DNA from: Xanthobacter flavus
GTDB taxonomy: Bacteria; Pseudomonadota; Alphaproteobacteria; Rhizobiales; Xanthobacteraceae
Direction of reading: 5' to 3'
Assembly (NCBI RefSeq): GCF_017875275.1
Contig: NZ_JAGGML010000001.1
Location: 4,857,001-4,921,000, forward strand
DNA length: 64,000 nucleotides
Of this stretch, positions 50,839-60,600 are shown one piece after another. The notes under the pieces are model-generated. The model worked only from the letters and a program-made list of their open reading frames with translations. It was not told the DNA's origin and ran no database searches. The position numbers and the translations under genes are program-made. Positions within the stretch are counted from its first letter, which is position 1, and each line of letters opens with the position of its first letter.

Positions 50839-51870
50839 ATGAACGAGAACGCAGCCGGTCGGCGCAAGGAAGACCACATCGACATCGTGCTGTCCGGCGA
50901 TCGCGTCGCCTCCCGCGTGGACGCGGGGTTCGATCGCTGGCGCTTCGTCCATTGCGCACTGCCGGAACTCAGCCTCGACGCCATCGATCTTTCGACCCGG
51001 ATGCTCGGGCGGCGGCTGAAGGCGCCGCTGCTCATCAGCGCCATGACCGGCGGGCCGGCGCGCTCCGAGGCCATCAACGCCCACCTTGCCGAGGCGGCGC
51101 AGGCGCTGGGCATCGCGCTCGGGGTCGGCTCCCAGCGCATCGCGGTCGAGACCGGCGCGGCGGCGGGGCTCGGCGGCGAGTTGAGGCGGCGGGCGCCGGA
51201 CGCCCTGCTGTTCGCCAATCTCGGCGCCGCGCAGCTTCTCTCCCCCAGCGGGCGCGATCATGCGCGGCGCGCGGTGGAGATGATCGGCGCGGATGCGCTC
51301 GTCATCCATCTCAATCCGCTTCAGGAGGCGATCCAGGAGGGCGGTGACCGCGACTGGCACGGCGTGCTGCATGCCATCACCGGCCTGTGCGCCACGCTTC
51401 GTGCGCCGGTGGTGGTGAAGGAGGTGGGCTTCGGCCTCTCCGCCGCCGTGGGGCGCCGGCTGGTGAATTGCGGCGTGGCCGGCCTCGACGTGGCCGGGGC
51501 GGGCGGCACCAACTGGGCGCTGGTGGAGGGCGCGCGCGGGTCCGGCCGCACGCAGGCGCTGGCCTCCGCCTTCGCCGACTGGGGCATTCCCACCGCCGAC
51601 GCCGTGGTGGACCTGCGGGCGGCGCTGCCGGACATCCCGATCATCGCCTCCGGCGGCATCCGCGACGGCGTGGACGCCGCCAAGGCCATCCGCCTCGGGG
51701 CCGATCTGGTGGGACAGGCCGCGGCGACGCTGAAGGCGGCCGTCACCTCCACCGAGGCGGTCATCGCCCATTTCGAGGTGCTCGTGGAGCAATTGCGCAT
51801 CGCCGCCTTCGCCGCCGGCGCGGGCAATCTCGCGGCGCTGCGGGGCGTGCCGCTGGTCGAGGCGCGGTGA
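50839..51870 (+). CDS. fni: Type 2 isopentenyl-diphosphate delta-isomerase
   Basis: This FMN- and NAD(P)H-dependent TIM-barrel enzyme interconverts IPP and DMAPP. The 343-residue protein has RKEDHIDIVL at the N-terminus, LLISAMTGG, VGSQRIAVE, LVIHLNPLQEAIQEGGD, VVKEVGFGLS, VAGAGGTNWA and IIASGGIRDGVDAAKAI, the flavin phosphate site. The ATG at 50839 gives the standard start; the frame is open 111 bases further. It diverges from crtE across about 200 bases, which likely contain both promoters. Confidence 0.94.
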   Translation: MNENAAGRRKEDHIDIVLSGDRVASRVDAGFDRWRFVHCALPELSLDAIDLSTRMLGRRLKAPLLISAMTGGPARSEAINAHLAEAAQALGIALGVGSQRIAVETGAAAGLGGELRRRAPDALLFANLGAAQLLSPSGRDHARRAVEMIGADALVIHLNPLQEAIQEGGDRDWHGVLHAITGLCATLRAPVVVKEVGFGLSAAVGRRLVNCGVAGLDVAGAGGTNWALVEGARGSGRTQALASAFADWGIPTADAVVDLRAALPDIPIIASGGIRDGVDAAKAIRLGADLVGQAAATLKAAVTSTEAVIAHFEVLVEQLRIAAFAAGAGNLAALRGVPLVEAR

Positions 51871-51887
51871 GAAACGTCAATGCCGTC

Positions 51888-51910
51888 GTCCTCCGGCTTG
51901 ACCGGAGGAC
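51888..51910. repeat. REP-like hairpin repeat
   Basis: GTCCTCCGG (51888-51896) and CCGGAGGAC (51902-51910) pair perfectly around CTTGA, and CCACGG follows. The CGGCTTG-CCGG core and the CCACGG flank match the intergenic repeat at 9294-9324. It lies 18 bases after the IPP isomerase stop and may also end that transcript. Confidence 0.55.
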
Positions 51911-52021
51911 CCACGGCGCCATTTGTCCCTGACCCCGAAAGCTTGCAGAGGCGGCGGGATGGGCTGCCCGTCAAGCAGGGGGCGACGGCGGGCCGAAATG
52001 TGAGGGCATGCAGCCCATCCC

Positions 52022-52906
52022 TCAATTCGACCAGTGATCCATCCAGATCTTCTCGCCGATGGTGCAGGAAATGCGGGGCTGCTCGGCGGAGGCATGCTGG
52101 ATGAGGCCCGGCCCCGGCTTCGGCACCACGCCGGCCACCTCCAGCACCAGCTTGGTGCGGATGGCGCGGGCGAATTCCTCCATCTTCTCCACGGGGATGA
52201 CGAAGGAACCCGGCCCGCCGGTCACGCAGTCCTCGTAATAGACGTCGAGTTCCGGAATATCGAGCGCCGACGCCGTGGAGCGCTTCATCAGCAGCGGCAG
52301 GCCATTCACCGTGATGCCGCGGCGGACCACCGAATCCCGCGCCAGCGCCACCGGCGGCCCCTGATTGTTCACCCCGTCGCCCGACACGTCGATGACCTTG
52401 CGCAGGCCCTTGAAGCCGTTGAGATCGAACTGGTCGGCCGCGAACAGCAGAGCCCCGGAAATCGAGGTGCGGTAAATGCGCCGGATGGGTGCCGCCAGGA
52501 CAGCATCCGCGAAGGCCTTCGCGCTTTCCGGCCCATCGATAACGCGCCAGTCCACCACGATCTTCTGTTCGTTCTCGCCCGCCCACTCCACATATTCCAC
52601 GGCGATGCGGCCATTGGGGCCGAGGCGGAGCGCGTCGATAAATTCCTTCGAGACGATGGCCGACGCATAGCCCTCACGCTGGAGGGCCAGCTCGTCCGCA
52701 TCCATCGAGTAGGAGACATCGACGGCCAGCACCAATTCCACATCCACCGGGAGCCGGCCCGCGCCGCCGGCCTTGGCTGGCGCGGCGTGAAGAAGTCCGA
52801 GGGCGAGAAGCCCGGCCGCGACCAGAGCGGCGGGACGCAGGGGAGGGACGCGCCTGAAAACGGGGCGCCAAAACATCGAGTGCGAAGACATCGAATGCAG
52901 AGACAT
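52022..52906 (-). CDS. DUF1194 family protein, exported, VWA-like
   Basis: The 294-residue protein has a signal peptide (about residues 1-48, ending APAKAGG) and a VWA-like domain with an intact MIDAS start LVLAVDVSYSMDADE and VIDVSGDGVNNQGPP. DUF1194 proteins are common and uncharacterised in rhizobia and relatives. The ATG at 52906 follows GGAGGAGG; a longer frame upstream is not homologous. It is probably periplasmic. The gene stands alone, with the repeat region on one side and ribBX on the other. Confidence 0.85.
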   Translation of the reverse strand: MSLHSMSSHSMFWRPVFRRVPPLRPAALVAAGLLALGLLHAAPAKAGGAGRLPVDVELVLAVDVSYSMDADELALQREGYASAIVSKEFIDALRLGPNGRIAVEYVEWAGENEQKIVVDWRVIDGPESAKAFADAVLAAPIRRIYRTSISGALLFAADQFDLNGFKGLRKVIDVSGDGVNNQGPPVALARDSVVRRGITVNGLPLLMKRSTASALDIPELDVYYEDCVTGGPGSFVIPVEKMEEFARAIRTKLVLEVAGVVPKPGPGLIQHASAEQPRISCTIGEKIWMDHWSN

Positions 52907-53118
52907 GGACGGCCTCCTCCCGGGGAAGGAACGGTGCGGCATCACGTCCGAGAAATGCTGACACCGTTCCCGTGCCGGGAGAAGAGATTTGCCGCCTTCA
53001 GGCCTGTCACGTTTTGCGGCGGAATCATTGCAGGCGCGTGTGCCGCGCCCGTCACGCAGATGTCTTCGAATCGTCACAAGGGGTTAGCCGCGGCACCCCG
53101 GCCGCGGCCGTCACCGGC

Positions 53119-54426
53119 TCAATCCAGCGTTTCGGTGCCGACGATCTCGATGCCGAAGCCCGCGATGCCCACATAGGTGCGGGTCTTTGAGGTGAGGAGC
53201 CGAATCGACTGGATGCCGAGATCGCGCAGGATCTGCGCGCCGAGGCCGACCTCGCGCCAGTAGCGATCCCGCTCCAGCTCGCTGGAGCTCTTCTCCGTCG
53301 ACTGGCCCATGGCCACCGCCGGGACGCCGCTGGTGCCGTCGCGCAGGTAGACGAGCACGCCGCGGCCTTCCGCCTCGATCAGCTGCAGGCTCTTCTGCAA
53401 CACCTTGCCGCCGCCGAAGGCATCGCCGATGGGGTCGGCGCGATGCAGGCGCACCAGCACCTTCTCGCCGTCGCCAATGCGGCCCTTGACGAGGGCCAGG
53501 TGGTTCACCGGATCGAACGGCGTCACGTAGGAATAGCCCTGCAACTCGCCCACGATGGTGGGCACCGGGAATTCCGCCGCGCGGCTCACCAGCTTCTCGC
53601 GGGCCTGGCGATAAGCGATGAGGTCCGCCACCGAAATACGCGTGAGGTTGTGCTTCTCGGCGAAGGCGGTCACCTGCGGGCCGCGCTGCACCGTGCCGTC
53701 ATCGTTCACCAGCTCGGCGATGACGCCGATGGGCGGCAGGCCGGCGAGGCGGCACAGATCCACCGCCGCTTCCGTGTGGCCGGAGCGGATGAGCACGCCG
53801 CCCTCACGGGCGATCAGCGGGAAGACATGGCCGGGCCGAACGAAATCGCCGGCGCCCATGTTGGGGTTGGCCAGCGCCCGCACGGTGTTGGTGCGCTCTT
53901 CCGCCGAGATGCCGGTGGTGGTGCCGTGGCGCACGTCGATGGAGACGGTGAAGGCCGTGCCCATTGGCGCGTCATTGTTCGACACCATGGGATCGAGCCG
54001 CAGCCGCTTCGCCTCGGATGGGGGCAGCGGCGTGCAGACGATGCCGGAGGTGTTGCGGATGACGAAGGCCATCTTCTCCGGCGTCGCCAGCGAGGCGGCG
54101 AGGATGAGGTCGCCTTCGTTCTCGCGGTCGTCGTCGTCGGTGACGACGATGATCTCCCCGCGCGCGATGGCTTCGATGGCGGACTGGACGCGGGTCTGGG
54201 TGGTGTCGGTCACGGGCAAACCTCGGATGAGCGGGACGAGGCCGAGGAAATCGTTGGGCGTCACCTGCTGCCCGGTCGCCTCGGCGATCTTTTCGGCTGT
54301 CTCGCGGGAGATCCAGGCGCGCTCGTCATTGCACAACGCCGTCACGCTGGCCGGGGACATGCCCACCTGCCGCGCAAACGCACTGCGCTTCGTTCCGGTT
54401 GCCGAGAGCCATTCCGCGAGCTTCAT
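53119..54426 (-). CDS. ribB: 3,4-dihydroxy-2-butanone 4-phosphate synthase with N-terminal HTH and inactive RibA-like domain (RibBX)
   Basis: RibB converts ribulose 5-phosphate to the C4 precursor of riboflavin. The 435-residue protein has three parts: an HTH-like domain (residues about 1-62, FARQVGMSPASVTALCNDE), a full RibB domain (about 75-280, with DDDDRENEGDLILAA and TGISAEERTNT and RSGHTEAAVDL), and a RibA-like domain. In true GTP cyclohydrolase II three Cys bind zinc; here the equivalent stretch is VRLHRADPIGDAFGGGK with no Cys, so that activity is probably lost, as in the described RibBX class. No FMN riboswitch is seen upstream. The HTH part may have a regulatory role. Confidence 0.9.
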   Translation of the reverse strand: MKLAEWLSATGTKRSAFARQVGMSPASVTALCNDERAWISRETAEKIAEATGQQVTPNDFLGLVPLIRGLPVTDTTQTRVQSAIEAIARGEIIVVTDDDDRENEGDLILAASLATPEKMAFVIRNTSGIVCTPLPPSEAKRLRLDPMVSNNDAPMGTAFTVSIDVRHGTTTGISAEERTNTVRALANPNMGAGDFVRPGHVFPLIAREGGVLIRSGHTEAAVDLCRLAGLPPIGVIAELVNDDGTVQRGPQVTAFAEKHNLTRISVADLIAYRQAREKLVSRAAEFPVPTIVGELQGYSYVTPFDPVNHLALVKGRIGDGEKVLVRLHRADPIGDAFGGGKVLQKSLQLIEAEGRGVLVYLRDGTSGVPAVAMGQSTEKSSSELERDRYWREVGLGAQILRDLGIQSIRLLTSKTRTYVGIAGFGIEIVGTETLD

Positions 54427-54514
54427 GGGACAAGCATAGCAGGGCGAATTTCAGTGACAATGAAATTTGTGGAGCGCCTCAAGCCGAGTGGTGTTCGGTG
54501 ATGGTGAATGCTCC

Positions 54515-54534
54515 GCGGGCCGAGCCCGCCTTTT
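54515..54534 (+). terminator. Hairpin with T-run in the leader of the RTX gene
   Basis: GCGGGC (54515-54520) and GCCCGC (54524-54529) form a six-base stem with a CGA loop, followed by CTTTT. It lies about 130 bases upstream of the RTX start codon and could act as an attenuator or as an end for transcripts coming from upstream. Confidence 0.35.
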
Positions 54535-54662
54535 CGGAACACCTACCCTAGATGGAGTATGTCCGCCGGACCGGAACCCGCTACGGTCCAGAATGAAAAC
54601 GTGCGCGGCTACGCGCGCGGCGTGCGCCCCGCTGGGCGCCGCGGTCTGGTCGGGGGCGGCAC

Positions 54663-57600
54663 ATGGCGAATACGGCACCGGAATTCACCGAGAGCGGGTC
54701 CATCACGCGCGTCTCGACGGATGCGGCGGGGGGGCAGGGGGATTCCGACAGCTACGGTCCGGTCTTTTCGCCGGATGGGACGAAGGTGGCGTTCTATTCC
54801 TATGCGTCAAATCTCGTGCCGGGCGACGGCAACGGCGCTGGCGATATCTTCGTGAAGGACCTCACCACAGGCGTCATTACGCGTATTTCGACGGACGCGA
54901 GCGGCGCGCAGGCGAATGGCTCTAGCTATCGGCCAGTGTTTTCGCCCGACGGAACGAAGGTGGCATTTTATTCCTATGGCTCGAATCTCGTTCCTGGCGA
55001 CACCAACGGCGCCAACGACATATTCGTCAAAGATTTGACCACACGAGTCATTACCCTGGTCTCCACTGACGGAACGGACGCTCAGGGGAATAGCTCCAGC
55101 TACGGCCCGGTGTTTTCGCCGGACGGAACTAAGGTTGCATTTTACTCCCTTGCATCCAACCTTGTTCCTAACGACACAAACGGTGCCATCGATATATTCG
55201 TTAAAGACCTTCTATCGGGCGAAACGATCCGCATTGCCACTAATGCGACCGGGGCTCAGGGAAATGACTATAGCTATCAGGCAGTGTTCTCGCCCGATGG
55301 GACCAAGGTGGCATTCTATTCATATGCTTCCAATCTGGTTGCGGGCGATACCAACAATAATGCCGATATTTTCATAAAGGACCTCAACAGCGGGGCCGTC
55401 ACGCTAGTGTCAACTGACGCGGCAGCCATTCAGGGAAACAGCTCCAGCTATACACCAGTGTTCTCGCCCGACGGGACCAAAGTGGCTTTCACATCTGTTG
55501 CCACAAACCTCGTTCCCGGAGACACCAACGGCATTGTTGATGTCTTTGTTAAAGACCTGACGACGGGGATGGTCACACTAGTAACGGCTGATGCCACAGG
55601 CGTCCAGGCAGACAGCGATAGCTATTCCCCACAGTTCTCACCCGACGGGACCAAGCTGGCATTCTATTCCTATGCCACCAACCTCGTTCCGGGGGACACT
55701 AATAACACCCCCGACGTCTTCGTGAAGGATCTGACCACGGGTATCGTCACCCGTCTGTCCACCGATGCGGCCGGCGCGCAGGGGAATGGCTATAGTGATT
55801 CTCCGGTGTTCTCACCGGACGGAAACAAAGTGGTTTTCAATTCCGGCGCACCCAATCTCGTTCTTGACGACACCAACTACACCACCGACATCTTCGTCAA
55901 AGACCTCTCCGTCGCCAAGGCCACCCTCACCGACGCCGCCGCCAAATCCGCCCTCACGGGCGCCGGCAAGATCTTCTTCGCCGATGCCGATGCGGGCGAC
56001 AGCCACACGGTCTCGATCGCGCCGCAGGCCGGGGCGCTGGGGGCGCTGACGGCGGTCGTGGTGCCGGTCGCCGGCGGCGCGAGCCATGTGGACTGGAGCT
56101 ACAGCGTCGACACGGCGCTGATCGCCGCCCTCGGCACTGGCCAGAGCCGCACCGAGACCTTCACCCTGACCCTCGACGACGGGCAGGGCGGCACCGCCAC
56201 CCGGGACGTGACGGTGACGCTGAACGGCATCGACGACGCGCCCGTCTTCACCTCGCCCGCGACTGTGAGCTTCGCCGAGGCCGCCACCGGCCCGGTGCTG
56301 CAAGTGGCCGCGCAGGACCCGGAGGGCGCGGCGCTCACCTACGCCCTCTCCGGCGCCGATGCGGCGCTCTTCGACCTTGCCGCCGACGGCACCCTCAGCT
56401 TCAAGTCCGCCTCCGACTACGAAGCCCCGGCCGATGCCGGCGCCGACAACATCTACAACGTCACCATCACCGCCAGCGACGGGGCGCTGTCCACGGCCCA
56501 GGACGTGGCGGTGAGCGTGACGGACGTGGGCGAGAACGCGCCCCAGTGGGCGAGCGTGGGCGGCATCACCCGTGTTTCCACCTCATCCGCGGGGGCGCAG
56601 GCGAACGGCGCAAGCTCGGAGGGCGTGCTTTCGGCGGACGGGACGAAGCTCTATTTCGTCTCGGGTGCCAGCAACCTTGTTCCCGGCAGCACGGGCAACG
56701 TCGCGGATCTCTATGTGAAGGACCTGGCCACCGGGCAAACCACACGCCTGCTGAACGATTGCGGCGCCTACGACCTCTCCTTGTCGCCGGACGGGACCAA
56801 GATCGCCTTTGCGTCGCAGGCCACAAACCTCGTCGGCAGCGATACCAACGGCCAGTATGACATCTTCGTGCTCAATCTGACAAACGGGGCGGTGACGCGC
56901 ATCACCAGCGCTTCGGGGGCGGAGGGCACCGGTGGAAACGCGCTCGGCTACTACAATCCCACCTTCACGCCCGATAGCTCAAAGGTCGTGTATTCATCTG
57001 GTTTTTCCAATCTTGTTTCCGGAGATACAAACAATATTCCGGATATCTTTGTAACGGACCTGAACACGGGGGCCATAAGTCGCATTTCGACGAATAGTTC
57101 CGGTCAGGAGGCAATCGGCGTTCCGAATAACTATTTTGGCAGCCACGATGCTGTCGTCTCGCCAGATGGCACCAAGATTGTCTTCTGGTCCTACGCGACA
57201 AATCTCGTGTCCGGCGACACGAACGGACAGTCGGATGTTTTCCTGAAAGATCTCACCACCGGCGCAGTTACGCTCCTTTCCACGTCCGCAGCCGGCGCGC
57301 CGGGAAATTATGGGAGCCAGGGCGGCGTCTTCTCTCCCGACGGAACGAAGGTGGCCTTCTACTCGAGCGCCACAAATCTGATGCCGGGCATCTCCAACAG
57401 CGGCATTTACATCAAGGATATCCAGACTGGGGCAATAGAGTTCGTCGCTCCGTCCACTTATTCCCTCATGGCATACTCTCCGGACGGAACGAAGCTCGCT
57501 TTCATCTCCTCCTCCTCCAATCTGGTCGAAGGCGATACCAACGCCAAGAACGACGTTTTCGTGAAGGATCTTGCCACCGGCCAGATCACACGGGTCAGCA

Positions 57601-60600
57601 CCTCGGCTGACGGAGTTGAAGCAAACGGCCTGCTCGGCGCCAGCCTTGCCTTCACACCTGATGGAAAATCGGTCGTCTTTTCATCTTACGCGTCCAACCT
57701 GGTGCCGGGCGATACCAACGCCGCGATGGACATTTTCATCAAGGACGCCACGCCCCCGACCGTCTCGTCCGCAATCGTCACCGACGATGCCGCCAAACCC
57801 TCACTGACGGCCGCCGGGCGGTTCTACTTCACCGATGCGGATGCGAGCGACATCCACACCGTCTCGGTTGCGCCGCAGGCCGGCGCGCTGGGCTCGGTGA
57901 CGGCGAGCGTCGTGCCGCGCGCCGATGGTCCCGACCGCATCGACTGGAGCTATTCCATCGACAGCGCACTGGTCGCCTCGCTGGGAGCCGGACAGAGCCG
58001 GACCGAGACCTTCGCCCTCTCCCTGAGCGACGGCACCCCGGGCGGCACCATTACCCAGACCGTCACCGTGACGGTGAACGGCATCGAAGACGCCCCCGCC
58101 TTCTCCTCGCCTGCGGCCGTGACGGTCAGCGAGAACAGCGGCGGGGCGGTGCTGAAAGTGGTGGCCACGGATCCCGAGGGCCTTCCGGTCAGCTACACCC
58201 TGTCGGGAACGGACGCTGCGCTGTTCAACTTTGCGCCGGATGGAACCCTGAGCTTCAAGGCGCCGCCGAACTTCGAGGCCCCGGGGGACGCGGGCGCCAA
58301 CAATGTCTACGATCTTCTGGTGACGGCCACGGACGGAACGCAGAGCGGGACGCAGGCCATCACCGTGACCGTCGGTGACGTGGTCGAGACCGGCAACGCC
58401 GCTCCACAATTTCTCGACGGCAAGCCGGGCGGCGGCATCACCCGCGTCTCGACCACCTCCGCAGGCGCGCAGGTCTCGAACGATAGCCTGAAACCGGAAT
58501 TTTCGCCGGACGGCACGAAAGTGGTCTTCTATTCGGGGTCCAACGCCTATGTGCCGGGCGACACCAACGGGAATTACGACGTCTTCATCAAGGATCTGAC
58601 GACGGGCGCGGTGTCGATCGTGTCCGCCACGTCCAGCGGCGCGCCAGCCATCGGCGGCTCGACCGATGCCGTTTTCTCGCCGGACGGCACCAAGGTCGCC
58701 TTCGCCTCCACTGCCGGCAATCTGGTCGACGGGGACGGAAATTGGTCCGCGGATATCTTTGTCAAAGATCTTGCGACGGGAGCGGTGACGCTGGTCTCGG
58801 GCACCGACACGGGTGGTTTCGGGACCTCCAACAGCCGGGAGCCGCGCTTTTCGCCGGATGGTACGAAGGTCGCCTTCATCTCGTCGTCCGCATTGACCGC
58901 CTCCGATACGGACGGTTCGGAGGACCTCTACATCCGGGACCTCTCAACCGGAGAGCTCACCCTCGTGACCGAGGGCAATAGCTACGTCAGTGATAGTTCG
59001 GAGCGGGATTTTTCATTTGCCCCGGACGGCACGAAGATCGTTTTTGTCGACGGCAGTGGCCGGGTGACTGTCAAAGATCTGACGACGGGCGCGCTCTCCG
59101 TCGTTTCGACCAATGCCGCCGGCGGCGCCGCAAACGACTATCTCAATTTGGATCCGGTCTTCTCACCCGACGGGACCAAGGTGGCGTTTTCCTCGCGCGC
59201 GAGCAATCTCGTCCCAAATGATACCAATAATTCGGTCGATGTCTTCGTCAAGGATCTGGTGACGGGGGAAATCACCCGCGTGTCCACGAGCGCATCAGGC
59301 GTGGCGGGCAATAATTCGAGCGAGCAGCCGCAATTTTCGCCGGACGGCACCAAGATCCTGTTCCGGTCCAATGCGAAAAATCTGGTGCCCGGTTCGCAGT
59401 CTGGGGCAAATTTCTACATCAAGGATCTCATCACCGGAGATGTGGAGCGCGTGTCCTCCAGCGCGGCAAATGTCCAGTTGGGATACACCGACATGCACGC
59501 GTCGTTCTCGGCGGACGGGACGAGCGTGATTTTCACGTCTTATGCCCCGAGCCTCGTCCCGGGCGACACCAACAGCGCCCAGGACATCTTCATCAAGGAA
59601 CTCGGCGACGAGAGCGTCACGTCCAGGAGCCTCACCGAAGCCGGCGGTGCGCAGGGGCTTGCGGCCGAGGGGCGGATCTATTTCAGCGACAGCGATGCCG
59701 GCGACACCCACACCGTCTCCATCACGCCTCAAGCCGGCACGCTCGGCACGCTGACGGCCATCGTGGTCGACCGGCCATCCGGTCCCGACCGCGTGGACTG
59801 GAACTACACGATCGATCAGGCGCAGTTCTCCGGTCTCCAGGGCGGTGAGACGCGGGTCGAGGTCTTCACCCTCACCCTCGACGACGGCCACGGCAACAGC
59901 ACCACGCAGTCCGTCAGTGTCACCCTCACCAACATCAACGACGCCCCCGTCATCACCGCACCCACGGCGGTGGGCTTCGAGGAGAATGGTTCGGGCCTCG
60001 TCCTCCAGGTCAGCGCCACGGACGCGGACGGCGATGCGCTCACCTATGGCATCTCGGGCACGGATGCGGCGCTGTTCGAGATGTCCGCCGATGGCCGGCT
60101 CACCTTCAAGAGCCCGCCGAACTTCGAGGCGCCGGCGGATGCCGGCGGCGACAATGTCTATGACCTGATCCTCACCGCCAGCGACGGCGCCTTGACCACG
60201 CAGCAGGCGCTCGCCCTCACGGTGACGGACTTCGCCGAGCCGCCCTCCGTCCTGATCGGCGATGCGGGGGCGAACACCCTCAATGGCACGGCGGGTGCCG
60301 ACGGCATCTGGGCCGGTGCCGGCAACGACACGCTCAACGGCGGTGGCGGCGACGACCTCCTGTTCGGCGATGACGGCGACGACAAGCTGTATGGCGGATC
60401 CGGTAACGACACCCTAACCGGCGGCACCGGGAACGACTATCTGGACGGGGGCTCGGGGAACGACGCGCTGGTGGGCGGGTCCGGCAACGACACCTATGTG
60501 GTGGATGCGGCGGGCGATGTGGTGGTGGAGGCGGCGGGGGGCGGCATCGACACGGTGCGCACGTCGCGTTCGTCCTACGCGCTCGGGGATGAGGTGGAGA

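Noticed and set aside
54427-54662. An FMN riboswitch in the leader of ribBX
   Set aside because: The conserved RFN sequence blocks are not present on the minus strand upstream of the start codon.
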